A stretch of DNA of 64,000 nucleotides from positions 6,009,001 through 6,073,000 of the forward strand of contig CP114487.1 in NCBI GenBank assembly GCA_027186245.1. The letters are read 5' to 3'. The stretch's first letter is position 1. Each line of letters starts with the position of its first letter. Both the position numbers and the translations under genes were made by a program. Positions 43,563 to 55,389 of the stretch are shown here, piece after piece. The notes under the pieces were generated by a model that saw only the letters and a program-made list of their open reading frames with translations, was not told where the DNA came from and made no database searches. The stretch is from Coriaria nepalensis. Taxonomy: Eukaryota; Streptophyta; Magnoliopsida; Cucurbitales; Coriariaceae.

Positions 43563-45040
43563 AAATATTTGGAATATATATATGGATTCCTATGGGAACA
43601 AATGGTACTTAGATAGTCGATGCTCTAGGCACATGATCGGTGACAAAAGTGGTCGATTCTTCTCTCTTGAGCTTAAAGAATGTAGTAAAGTACTATCAGA
43701 GATAATTCAAAAGGAACTATTTATGGCAAAGATAAAGTTGGTAAGATTTCTATTAAAATTGATAATGTGTTATGTATGGCTAGATTGAAACATAATCTAC
43801 TTATCATAAGTCAACTATGTGATCAAGGGTTTTAAACTGTATCAAATGAATGTAAAAAGTATTTTCTTGAATTATTTTATTAATGAAGAAGTCTATATAG
43901 AACAACCACTCAGTTTTGAAGATCCAAAATTTGCAAATCATGTTTTCAAACTTAGAAACAACCACAATCAAGTATATGGTTTAAACAGGCTCCTAGAACT
44001 TGTGATGAAAGATTTAGCACTTTCTAATAGAGAATGGGGTTTTAAGACGAAAGGTAGAGAACACTTTTTATTAAGAAAAAGGAAAACGATATCTTGATTG
44101 TGCAAGTTTATGTTGATGATATTATATTTAGTGCTACTAATGAGTTTTGTCTGAAAAATTTTCTAGTGCATGAAAGGTGAATTTGAGATGAGTATGGGTG
44201 AGCTCAACTATTTTCTTAAGCTTCAAATCAATCAAACTAAGAAAGGTATCTTCATCGACCAATCAAAATACATCAAAGATTTATTCAAAAAATTTGGAAT
44301 GCTAATTCTATGTGCTCATCAACTTCCCTTGACATAGATGAAGGAGGTAATTCTATTGAACAAACACTTTATCAAGCATAGTAGGATCTCTACTTTACTT
44401 GACCACTTAGACATTATATTTAGTATATGCTTATGTGCTAGATTTCAAGCAACACCTAATGAATCACATCTAGTTGTTATGATACTTTTTAGATATTTGA
44501 AATACACTCTAAATTTAGGATTATTTTATCCTAGAATTAATTCTCTCTCTTTGCATGCTTATATGGATGTCGATTATCATAGATGTAGAATTGATAGGAA
44601 AAGCACAAGTGATGCATGTCATTTTCTAAGAAATTCTTTAGTATCCTGGTTTAGTAAAAAGAAAAATACAGTAGCGTTATCATCAACCGAGATGGAATAT
44701 GTTGCTACTGGTTCATGTTGTGCACAAATTCTTTGGATTTAACATCAACTTGAGACTATGGCATAACTTTAAATCACATCCCCATACATTATGACAATAC
44801 TAGTGCAAGAAATTTAAGAAAGAATATGGTACATTATTCTAGGACTAAGCATATAGAAATTAGATATCACTTTATTAGGGATCATGAACAAAATGATGAT
44901 ATTTCTATTAAGTTTATTGATACTAACCATCAGATAGCCGAGATATTCACAAAAGCCCGGGATAAAGACAAGTTTGAAAACTTTCGAAGCGAGCTTGGTA
45001 TGATCACTTACTTTGGACTCTACTCTTAATTTTATGATAT
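43563..45040 (+). mobile_element. Ty1/copia (SIRE-like) relic with integrase deleted
   Basis: Plus-strand pieces in order: GAG pre-integrase NKWYLDSRCSRHMIGDKSG (43.6 kb), IDNVLCMARLKHNLLIISQL (about 43.77 kb), then directly RT MNVKSIFLNYFINEEVYIEQ (43.85 kb), GELNYFLKLQINQTKKGIFI (44.2 kb), RNase H RKSTSDACHFLRNSLVSWFS and ALSSTEMEYVATGSC (44.6 kb), and the pol end HIEIRYHFIRDHEQN ... EIFTKARDKDKFE (44.85-44.98 kb). The join at about 43.82 kb skips the whole integrase. Many stops and frameshifts. Confidence 0.88.
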
Positions 45041-45049
45041 TTTCATATA

Positions 45050-45235
45050 TTTGTAGTGAAAATTTATCATATTAATTTTGATACGCAAATTCCTTAAAGT
45101 ATTTTCACTTTATTTTATCGTCTTTAATATATCAATATTTTATTTTATCGCAATTTAAATTACCGTTCGTTCATCTTTAACATATTTTTACTTCTAGCAT
45201 GCCCGCACTTTGCTTGGTATATTTTATACTATAGA
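45050..45235 (+). mobile_element. Small fragment of the gypsy-type LTR (U5)
   Basis: TTATTTTATCGTCTTTAATA...ATTACCGT...TTTTTACTTCTAGCATGCCCGCACTTT parallels 20.58-20.70 and 39.47-39.60 kb. It lies between two copia-derived blocks. Confidence 0.5.
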
Positions 45236-46975
45236 ATTTATGACATGATTCAAAGAGCTTGTAGAAAGGAAATGGATAAATCTCACTTTTCTCACTTTTA
45301 GGGATTTCGACCAAGAAGCAAGGAAAAAACTATGATTTTCATCAAGCCCTAATAGGGTAATTATAATTTCTATCAGGTTATAGGTTTCCTAAAAGTCAAC
45401 TTTTACTTTGACCTGATTACTTGTTAACCTAGCCAAAGGTTTCCTTACTAAGATTAAGGAAACAGTGGGTTAAAACCCATTCATATGGCCGGCCATGTCA
45501 TAGGTCTTTAGCTCATGCATTTTAAACATTGATTAATTTAGCATATGAAATCCAATTAATAAATTAGCCTATTAACACTCTAATGTCTAATTGCTAATTA
45601 TGGACTTTCGAGATACTTTTATAATTAAATAAATAGTCTCGATGTAAATTATTAATTTTTAATTAAATTAATATCATACTTAGTTATGCTAACAGAGTTG
45701 CACGACAATAGATTTAACATATTAACAATTTACCTTTTGTCCTTATAGTCATAATATAAGATAAAATACGATTTTACCCTTAAAATCAAAAAGGTATGTT
45801 TTCATTATCTTCGTAGAAAACTTAACTGAGTTACATCTTAACTACAATGTGTATGATCGATTAAGTTCTACATCACGCAGGTAGGAGGATCTCATAACAC
45901 TTTATGATTTATTTAATTCATAATTAGATTCGTTTAGCTTTAAAATACCTTATAAACTAAACAATGAATTCAATCATCTCATAGTTAATTAAGCTAAACC
46001 TCCAAGCCAAAATTGACTTATAGAAAAGTATCAAAACTACACGAAAGATGAGAAGTAAGAATCTTGTAAAAGAACTTGTTGTGAATAACAATTGTACAAT
46101 AACGATCCTTCCACTTAGCTAATGTCTTAATTCATACCAGAGCATGATTTAATTGTTAAAAACTCTAATAGACAAATTATATGAATTGTTATATCTTTAA
46201 TAAATATAAACAATGGATTATTGAAACTCTTTTCATACCATACTACCTTTCAACTCATAGGACTTAGTTCCCTTTAATACAAGAGTGATAGATTCCATCT
46301 TAATCCCTCATAACCTTCATGTACAACATTTTTATATCCAATGGTTCACCCCATTTCATCTTTGGCTGGAATTTATAGGAATAATGTCAAAATATAAAAC
46401 CTAACACATAAGATATTATGGTGATCTCAGGTCTAAGAACTACTTGTAAAATAATCATTAGATAATTCTTATTAACAATTAGTATTATTATCATTGAGAA
46501 TTATCTAAGTATCGTATTCGATATCTTTAGTCTCTACTAACTACTCATATATTTATCCTGATATTTCATTAACATCAATGGTCATGCAAACAATTATCCT
46601 AAACATTATAAGAGATAAACTATGTGATAGTCTAATCTGAGTTATCAATATCTCTCTTGATAATCTTATGACTGAACAATTTGTATCTTAGGCTTTAAGT
46701 AGCTTGCATCTCAACTGACATGATTTGTATCATGTCTCAAGCATATAACCTAAGATATTGGAGTTTATCATAATGTGTAATAAATGAATTTATAATAATA
46801 ATTCTAACATAATTAATAAACATAATAAATGGATGAATGCATTTACTATCATTGAATGATTATTATATAACAAATAATAATATCATTAATATCTCACAAA
46901 ATATATATTTATCGGGTCTAACCCGATTGGCTTAACAAATATATGCTTCATAACATGCACTGCACTATGAATCCG
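45236..46975 (-). mobile_element. Copia LTR relic, related to that at 36.4 kb
   Basis: Minus-strand non-coding DNA sharing blocks with 36.6-38.2 kb (ACCTAACACATAAGATATTATGGTGATCTCAG-type versus AACACAAGATTTCATGGCGACCTCAG; ATCATTGAG; TTATCGGGTC...ATATGCTT). Ends approximate. No coding domain. Confidence 0.5.
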
Positions 46976-47655
46976 CCGATATGCTTAATGGTCGATTGAT
47001 ATGATTTTCTCCCAAAAAAAGGGTAAAATCAGGAACTCTATATCATTGAGGAAATGGTTCCAAATCAATGTCTTTGATATAGGCATTTAGTACATTAACC
47101 AGAGAGGTTTCCTCATGGTTGGAGCATAGATCTCTTACATGATGCTATAAAGTTAATCGTGGTCTACCGCCAAAGGAGGTATGCTGACCGACCTGGGCTA
47201 CTTTATAGCCATATGTGGTTGATGTACTTGCAGCTCGCCAAAGACGGGTGCTGCTCTTGGAGGTAGGTCGTACTGATTAGTAGGCTGATATGCATATCCC
47301 ATAATACCAAGGATGGATAAAGCTTGATTGCCTACTTTTGGCACCCTGTCGTTCACTCGCCTTGGTGGCGTTCATGCTAATTGTGGCATTTGAAATGTTT
47401 CTACTTGAGGAGGTGGAGTATTCGCTCGATGAACCTATCAAGTTCCAACCTGAGGTAGGTTAGCAGCTTGTTCGAAAGTCATGACAACTAGAGTGTTTCC
47501 GACCATTTTGACATTATATGTACTTCTAATTTCTTGATCAACTAGAAGAAGTTCCTTCTGCTACCGCTTTACTTCCACTTCTACTTCTCAACATGAAAAT
47601 GTTGAAAAATCAACGCAATCCTATGTTAGTCCCATATGGCGTGCCAATTTATTGA
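46976..47655 (-). mobile_element. Gypsy-type leader/gag relic
   Basis: On the minus strand a primer-site-like AAATTGGCACGCCATATGGGAC (47650-47629) is followed by a Ser/Thr-rich gag-like reading with stops. It belongs with the LTR just upstream (47656-48723). Confidence 0.5.
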
Positions 47656-48723
47656 TATTATATAATTTCTTTCTAACTTGTCCTTATGCTGGAAAACTTG
47701 TGTTGTTGTTTTTGTAGGCGTTCTAGAAATACAGAGTATTCAAAAGTGAAAGTGAGAGTTTCAAAGGATAACTGGCCAAGAGAATCTTAAAATTGAGGAA
47801 TCTAATTTGTAATCAAAGCATAATGACGTAATCTACTCTATAAACACATGGATTAAAGCATAATGACGTAACTGAATTTGAAGATATAAATTGTGTATTG
47901 GTGCCTAAAAGGCAAACAATACAATTCCAAAAGGTCAATTGCCTAAAGAAACTAAATAGAAAGACTAATCTTTAGTAAATTCACAAGCGTTAGAGCATTC
48001 GATAAATATGAACTTTTAAGAAAAGTGTGAAAAGATAAATTTCCTGGAAGAATGATGTTCTTTGTATCGCTAAGATGTTGCTTTGAAATTAAGTCTTCAT
48101 CTTCTATTCATAGACAAGAATACAGGTTGGCCGACGTCGACATATTATGGTAGTTCATACGTTCATTTAGGCGGGCAACGTGCGGTATTTTCTTACATTG
48201 ACTAGCCGTTAAAAACAGTCACTGCAAGCACTATTTTTCCAGGTATATTATGATCACCAAATCTGTCATCTTCTATTCATAGACAAGAATACAGGTTGGC
48301 CGACGTCGACATATTATGGTAGTTCATACGTTCATTTAGGCGGGCAACGTGCGCTATTTTCTTACATTGACTAGCCGTTAAAAACAGTCACTGCAAGCAC
48401 TATTTTTCCAGGTATATTATGATCACCAAATCTGTGGAAAGACAATGTCCATTTTTCTAATAGGATGACACATGTCGCAATCTTCTTCTCGAATCTGCAT
48501 CTTCTCTTCGTACCTTATCCCTGGGAATCTAATTTGCTATGTCATCAATTTGTCAAATGTCCTCTAGCAGGCGTAATTGTATAAACATACCTCCTAAGTT
48601 ACCCTGTAACTAAGTATGCAACACTAGCCGACTTCACCTACGCAAACTTGATCAGCATAACCAAGATCGATTCTTCATTTTGTTCCTTGACTTCCATAGC
48701 TTCGCACATGTCAAAATACAACA
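47656..48723 (-). mobile_element. 5' LTR of the minus-strand gypsy-type relic
   Basis: It starts TGTTGTATTTTGACATG at 48723 and ends near the primer-site-like segment at 47650. It contains a nearly perfect 169-bp tandem duplication. The second LTR was not found. Confidence 0.5.
48098..48435. repeat. 169-bp tandem duplication, nearly identical copies
   Basis: Copy 1 is 48098-48266 and copy 2 is 48267-48435; both begin CATCTTCTATTCATAGAC and end CACCAAATCTGT. I see a single difference (GTGCGGTATT versus GTGCGCTATT). Confidence 0.95.
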
Positions 48724-49750
48724 AATGCATTTTTTTTTTTTTTAAATTCTTTTTAGGTGGAACTCATTACACTTGAAGATGATAGGATTTGAATAAAATC
48801 TAGAAATGAATTATAGAAGGATAGGATTTGATGAAAATAAAATTTGAATAGTTCAAGCATGGCCATGGACAACTTCTTTGATGAAAACAAAAGTAAAATA
48901 TAGTTATATAAGATAAAAGATGAAGACAAAAGAGTGAGCTATCTTTTTATGATTGTGGTTACAATAGTTTTAATCAAGATTATCTTAAATAATTAGTTAA
49001 TTTATAATATTAATTAAATTTCTATTTAATTACTTTTACCGAGAAAAAGATATATTTGCTTATTTTTATTTTATTTTAATATTTTTGTATTACTTTTTTT
49101 ACTTTCGTAAGTTATATATAATACTTTACAATCTGAATTTTACTATCTATTAATTATAATTTTAGATATAATTTCAAAATATATTTTTAATATTATTTTT
49201 ACATTAAATTATAATTTCCCTGATTTAAAATACAAACCTTGCATCTTAATAACGATAGAGAACGGATATATCAATTATATTCTGCAAAATTCAGATTATT
49301 TGTTGCATTGACTTTTACCTAATGAAAGACAAAAAAGCTTCAAGATTATCGAATGATGTCGAAAAAATCCACAAGAAATCGTTACTCAATTTGTCTCCTT
49401 AACGTCTTATTAGAATTAGGTTTATACAATACATGCATGCCCTAAGCCTGGCTTGTCGTACGGACATAACTGGGATTTGTCCTGTCTTAGTAGTAAATAT
49501 TACTGAAGCTTAGGGGTGGTACAGACATTTCATCAAACACTCTGTCCCCCACGAGATGTTTGGGGGAATTAATGATATTTAAGGAAATTCTGGGACCTTT
49601 TCCGAAACTTCATCAATCTGCTTCAAATACCAATTATTATTTTTCCACAAAATTAAAATAAATAATTTGAAATTTTAATTCTTACGTTTTCCCTTGAGAA
49701 AAGTGGTAATCATTTTCTTGGCTCATGCTGGAGCAGACAGACAGACTCAA
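48724..49750. other. Intergenic upstream of the SHOU4-like gene
   Basis: AT-rich, no gene. At 49354 a ~30-bp stretch TGATGTCGAAAAAATCC resembles the start of the gypsy-type LTRs at 19364 and 38470, perhaps a tiny leftover. The promoter of the downstream gene should lie near 49.6-49.8 kb. Confidence 0.35.
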
Positions 49751-49787
49751 ACCAGTTAATTGCTCCTCTCAGCCATTGATTCTTCGG

Positions 49788-49866
49788 ACAGAGAGAGAGA
49801 GAGAGAGAAGAGAGAGAAGGTTTTAGAGAGAGAGAGTGAGGAGAGAGAGTGAAAGAAAGAGAGAGA
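49788..49866. repeat. (GA)n microsatellite in the 5' leader
   Basis: An interrupted GA/GAGAGA tract just upstream of the putative uORF start, probably in the transcript leader or core promoter of the SHOU4-like gene. GA repeats are common at plant promoters. Confidence 0.85.
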
Positions 49867-49909
49867 AGATATTTGGATTGGGTTTGGCAGTGTCTGTGAT
49901 CGATTCATT

Positions 49910-51645
49910 ATGTCGCTGATTCTCCAGATTTCAACTCTTAGTGCCGCCGCCGCTACTTCTTTGCCTCCAGGTTTGTGCTTCATACTGCGTCATTTTACCA
50001 TTTTGTCCCTCTCCCTCTTCCTCTTGACTTGTTCAGTCCTTTACTCATTGCCTCAGATCTTTTCCCATTGCCTCAGATCTTCTCCATTTCACATCATGTT
50101 TACTCAAAATGGTGAAGTAACTATGATTTGGATAGATTCTTCCATGGGTTTGGTTAATTGATTGATGAAATCTTTCCAGGAATGCTAGATTTTGCTGCTT
50201 CCTTTTTTCCCCCCTTTAAACTTTTTTAGTTTCATTCGAATTTGGGTATCCTTCTTCCTCACACGTTCGGTTGTTGAGAAATAGTAGAGAATGAAAAGAA
50301 GTTGCTTCAATGTTGGCTATCTATTTTTTATTTTTATTTTTTTGAATTGGGAATTCTAGCGACTGTAATCTTCTCTGGACTGAAGTCTAAACTCTTGAGC
50401 CTCTGCTTGTAATTGCAGATCTTGCACTTTTTTCTTCTTCTTTATTTTTATTATTTTTTAAATTCTGATTTGGGCACTTGTAATGTGCATTTCATTCAAT
50501 TTATGAAGTTGGGTAAACTGAATATTGTATTTTTGAGTGAATTGTTTTTTTTTTTTTTTGGGAGACAGTGAGTAAATAGGTTCTTGCATTTGGATTAGCG
50601 TTTAAGACAAACACGAATTATATGGGCCAACAATGACTTTTAGACCCAAACTCAAGTTTTAGATGCTAAACCAAGTGCATCCTAGATTCTTGGTTTGAAT
50701 TTCTTCTGATGTTTGCTTCTGTGAAGTGTAAGCACTTGCATTTCGTACGACAATTTCTGACATAGAAGGATTCCAGTACTTCCATGTCTTATCATTAAGC
50801 CATGCAACTTGGTTTTGTATATGTAGAATGCTAGATGGAATCTGAATGCATAAATACAATTAACGATCCCTTATGTACTAAAGTGTCTGAGTTTCTTTAT
50901 CTTGGATGCTATCTTTTCTCCTTTCTGCCTAAAGTATGATCATGTATGATGAATTTCAGAAACGTTTTTGGTCTAGTGAAGGACTAAAGGCTTAGTTACT
51001 ATTAATACAAAGGCCAGTGAACCTAAAAAGTTTGGCTTCTAATACTTTTATTCTAATATACAAGTTTTCATGTCTCAATCTTGCAAAATTTGTTGTGTTT
51101 TTTTTTTTTTCACTTTTTTCGCCCACCATCAAGCAGTGGAAAGCTGGAGGTTGGTTTTATTAAGCTGTATGTTTCAGCCTTTCAGTTACTTTTTTTTCTT
51201 CTGGATTGATTCTTCACTATCTTGCAATCTGCTTACATTGCCTGTGAACATTGATTTTGATTAATGAAAATGCCATACCACAGCCACTACTTCGGGCCAA
51301 AAAGAGAGACAGAAAGATATTGCATCATATGTGCTTTCTTAGATTTCACCAAGGTGTATCTATTGCCAAATAGTACATTATATCGTAGGTATTATTGAAT
51401 TGATTATGAATGTGTATTAGATACATAAGTGTCATTGCCCTTGTTCCTTTTTTTAATCAAAAATAGACTGCATATTATCATATTCTTGATATAGTTTAAT
51501 AACGGCCTTTTATACTATCTATGCAGATATGCTCATCTGTAGTACTTGGTGCTTTTATAATAACTTCAATTCTCCATCTTTTCTCTTGGTTAGGACAACG
51601 TTGCTGATGGTGCTGTTTCTTATGTGCTTTTCAGGAGGCTTTTAA
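49910..51645 (+). promoter_or_regulatory. Putative spliced uORF in the SHOU4-like 5' leader
   Basis: ATG at 49910 opens a reading that crosses a donor CCTCCAG/GTTTGTG at 49971. Joined to the acceptor TTTTCAG/GAGGC at 51635 it ends at TAA 51643-51645, giving 23 codons (MSLILQISTLSAAAATSLPP plus GGF). It stops 57 nt before the main ATG. The exon pair and 1.66-kb intron are inferred from splice signals only. Confidence 0.45.
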
Positions 51646-51702
51646 TTAGCAGTAACTTGTTTTTATTTCGTACACTTGTGGATTTCTCTGAATAAAAGCA
51701 AG

Positions 51703-54007
51703 ATGAGTTCCAGAATTCCATCCCATCAGCTTAGCAATGGCCTATATGTATCAGGCCGGCCTGAGCAACCAAAGGAGAGAACTCCAACAATGAGCTCAGC
51801 TGCCATGCCCTATACAGGTGGAGACATCAAGAAATCAGGCGAGCTAGGAAAAATGTTTGATATTCCAACAGACGGATCGAAATCTAAGAAATCAGGACCT
51901 ATAACTGTTGGGGCCCCTTCAAGGACCGGATCTTTTGGAGGTGCTGCTTCTCATTCAGGCCCAATCATTTCCAACGCTTCAGCTCGAGCTGGGTATACCA
52001 CCTCAGGCCCTATACCTTCTCAAGGATTATCTGGATCAGCTTCACTAAAGAAATCCAATTCCGGGCCATTGAGTAAGCATGGGGAACCTCTTAAGAAATC
52101 ATCTGGTCCTCAATCTGGTGGAGTAACACCAACTGGGCGCCAAAATTCTGGGCCTCTTCCACCTGTTCTTCCAGCAACTGGTCTCATTACATCTGGGCCC
52201 ATTTCTTCAGGCCCACTAAATTCATCTGGGGCTCCAAGGAAGGTGTCTGGCCCTCTCGAGTCAATGGGATCGATGAAACTGCAAGGCACTGTGGTCCATA
52301 ATCAGGCTATTACTGTTCTTAGTCAAGATGATGAGTATTCCTTCAAGAAGAGCTTCCCTAAGATTATTTTGTGGTCTTTAATTCTTCTGTTTGTAATGGG
52401 GTTCATTGCTGGAGGTTTTATTCTTGGAGCAGTCCATAATGCGATTCTCCTTATTGTAGTTGTGGTCCTTTTTGGAATTGTGGCTGCTCTTTTTGCTTGG
52501 AATACATATTGGGGAAGAAGAGCTATTATGGGTTTCATTGCTCAGTATCCAAATTCTGAGCTTAGAACTGCAAAAAATGGACAATTTGTGAAGGTCTCCG
52601 GGGTAAGTATATATTTCGTTAAAGCTTACAAAATGATTTACATTGCTATCAGTAAGTTATTTATCTCTACTTCTTTGCTTGCCTTCTAACATGATGAAGT
52701 TTTTAATTGGTTTTCCTTTTGTTTATCTTTGCTGTAATTTTGAATCTCCTTAATGATAATTGATTCTTATTTTCTTGGTCGTCTTTTTTGAAGGTCGTGA
52801 CTTGTGGTAATGTGCCTCTTGAGTCATCATTCCAAAGAGTTCCAAGATGTGTATATACATCCACTAGTTTGTATGAATATCGTGGATGGGATTCGAAAAT
52901 TGCAAATGCTACACATCGTCACTTTAGTTGGGGCCTCAGATCATTGGAAGTGGGTAACTGAAAAATTACATATTATTTCTACAAAAATATGTTTTCCATT
53001 TGTTTTTTTTTTCAAGTCACTTTTCAAAGGATTTAGGATTTTTTTACTTCAAACAAAAAAATTAAAATTAAGAAAAATCAGTGGACTTGGCATGCTTTCT
53101 TTCTTGAAGGTCAAATTGATCTAAGGTGCCCTTGCATCATGTAAGGGGACTCATACCAACTTAAAGTTTGAAAATTCTTGAGCTCCAAAACATTGGTCAA
53201 ACTTTTGATTGTATTTTCTTTTATGCCACTCATAGAGACGTGTAGTTGATTTCTACATCTCTGATTTCCAATCGGGCTTGAGAGCTTTGGTGAAGACTGG
53301 CTATGGAGCCAGGGTGACCCCTTATGTTGATGACTCAATTGTCATTGATATGAATCCGGCTAATGAAGAGTTGTCCCCTGAATTCATTAGGTGGTTAGGG
53401 GAAAGGAACCTCTCAAGCGATCGAGTAATGCGGTTAAAAGAAGGGTAATATATCGATCTAATTGATTCCCTTTCTTTGTTTTTTTAATAGATCTCTTTTC
53501 TGCCCCATTAAAATAATTGCTGATGCCATGCTTACTCATGCTTTTCTCTTTATTTTTTCTGTTCCCTGGTTTGAGTTTTAAACCTACTTTTGTAAGGAGC
53601 AATGTTGTTGTACTACATATCATGTGCCAGTGTAAGAGTCAAAACCTGAAGAAAGACTGTTAAGCTAGAAAGTGGGCCCAACTGGTCCATAATTTTTTGG
53701 ATCATGCAATGAAACCCCCATCAAACAACCAACTCCATATGAAACTTACTCCTGAAGCAAAATGTTTATATATACATCTCTGTATATTTGTTCTTGAAAG
53801 TATAACATATGCAGGTACATCAAGGAGGGGAGCACCGTAAGTGTGATGGGAATTGTTCAGAGAAATGAGAATGTGCTAATGATCGTTCCTCCCCCGGACC
53901 CCATAGCAACTGGATGTCAATGGTCCAAATGCACTTTTCCAGCCAGTCTCGAAGGTATTGTTTTGAGATGCGAAGATGCGTCGAAGAATGACGTTATTCC
54001 TGTCTAA
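51703..54007 (+). CDS. SHOU4L: SHOU4-like plasma-membrane protein (cellulose synthase trafficking)
   Basis: Four exons: 51703-52602, 52794-52949, 53236-53444, 53815-54007; 1458 nt, 485 aa. It starts MSSRIPSHQLSNGLYVSGRP, the conserved N-terminus of the Arabidopsis At1g16860/At1g78880 pair (SHOU4L/SHOU4). A long disordered region repeats SGP (KKSGPI, TSGPI, SSGPL) over residues ~60-190. Two adjacent membrane helices lie at about 220-240 and 245-267, and a conserved globular C-terminus follows (GVVTCGNVPLESSFQRVPRC, VVDFYISDFQSGLRALVKTG, YIKEGSTVSV, SLEGIVLRCEDAS). In Arabidopsis the SHOU4 proteins negatively regulate exocytosis of cellulose synthase complexes. Older databases call the family 'ubiquitin-specific protease C19-related', which has no support here. 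Length close to the Arabidopsis proteins; intact frame. Confidence 0.93.
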
Positions 54008-54214
54008 GTTGCAGATCCACGACCACGTTTCAGAATGATTTCTGTTAATTAGTTTCATTAAAGCTTTATTAATTTGTATTGTTGTTATTATTATTATTGT
54101 TTCCCTCTATTAATATTTGTGGTTAGTTAGGAGTGTGAAGTAGGAGAGACTGTGGTGGTGTTTTTTTTTTCTTCTTCTTTTTATTCCTTTATTTGGTGTA
54201 TAGTTATGAAAGGT
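54008..54214 (+). other. 3' flank/UTR of the SHOU4-like gene
   Basis: AT-rich tail with TTATTATTATTATTG and T-rich tracts following the stop codon; probable 3' UTR and polyadenylation region, running into LINE-derived DNA. Confidence 0.4.
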
Positions 54215-55260
54215 TTATTTTCCTTGTGGTGGGTTTGGAAGCCTTTTTGTACTGGGCAAAAGTTTGATGTGTTTGAGCAGATTGCTGTTATGCTGAGCAA
54301 GTACAATTTGCATGCCAAAAAGCAAACCAAAAACTTCAGCCTTAAAATTATTAGAGCAGTTCAACGAGTGATGAAAAGCAACCTTGACCCCACCAAAAGA
54401 ATCTCTAGTAACACTCCCATTACTATATATACTAGAAGAAGATTTGAAGGCTCCATCCACATTAAGCTTTTTACCAATTAGGAGAGCCCCAAAAACACAA
54501 AATAGGTTGTTTTGCTTATAAACTGCATTATTTCTTACTAATCAAAGTTCCCAACAAAGCAAAGCATGAACGAGGAACATAATACATAATAGTTGTCTAG
54601 AAATATGAGAGGAAGACCACCAAAGAGAGAGACGATCAATCAAAGGTTGGTTTAAAAAAATTAATCTTACAACAAAACAAATGTAGGGAAGGATTCCTCC
54701 ATAATGTGAGTACAACAAAACAAGCAGAAGGCAAACACAATCCCCATCCTTTTAATACTTTTGTCCAAAACCAAAAAGCATTCTTTAAAAGTCTCCAACA
54801 GAACACCTTAATCTTTACTGAACATACTAACTTCCATTAGTTCTTAGGCACAAGATCTGACCACCCTCCTTGGCAATAGCTTGCCAAGCATATTTTATTG
54901 AGATATTACCATCCTTGCGAGGAAGTCACACCATAGAATCATCTTTAGAAGATAAAATAGGAACAATTTGGTTAATCAAATCTTTCCGAGAAACAGAAAG
55001 ATTCAAGTCAAGAAAGACCTTAGATAACACAGCTTCCCGAAGATAGATCATATGAAGCTACAAATTCAAAGATCTGAAAAGAAGATCTCTTCCTGAATCA
55101 TCATGCTAAAAGCTAATAGCTCCACTATTACCAGCTATCCATCAAAAAAATTCGAAGAAAAATAGGTACAGCTTAAACCATTTCCCTCCAAGTTTTCGAG
55201 CTACTACTATTGAAAGTCCAAAGAGAAACTTGAAGATAATGAGTGTATCTACTTAGGGAT
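54215..55260 (-). mobile_element. LINE (non-LTR retrotransposon) ORF2 3' relic
   Basis: The minus strand at 54460-54250 reads MDGAFKSSSSIYSNGSVTRD then SFGGVKVAFHHSLNCSNNFK and AEVFGLLFGMQIVLAQ, the RNase H-like domain found at the end of plant LINE polyproteins. Upstream at about 54.97-54.84 kb it reads LPRKDGNISIKYAWQAIAKE, matching the zf-RVT region that precedes it. Frames are broken. The reverse transcriptase part was not found. Confidence 0.75.
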
Positions 55261-55389
55261 GAATAAACTGCTAGCCTATGAAGTAAATAATAATTCATAA
55301 AAATGAGATTATTAATGCAGTTTAATATTATCTTGATATAATAGTTAAAAAAAGAAAGTCAAAATCATCACATGGACGATAAAATGTAA

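Noticed and set aside
49756..49983. 75-codon Ser/Leu-rich minus ORF
   Set aside because: Product of the GA microsatellite read on the opposite strand.
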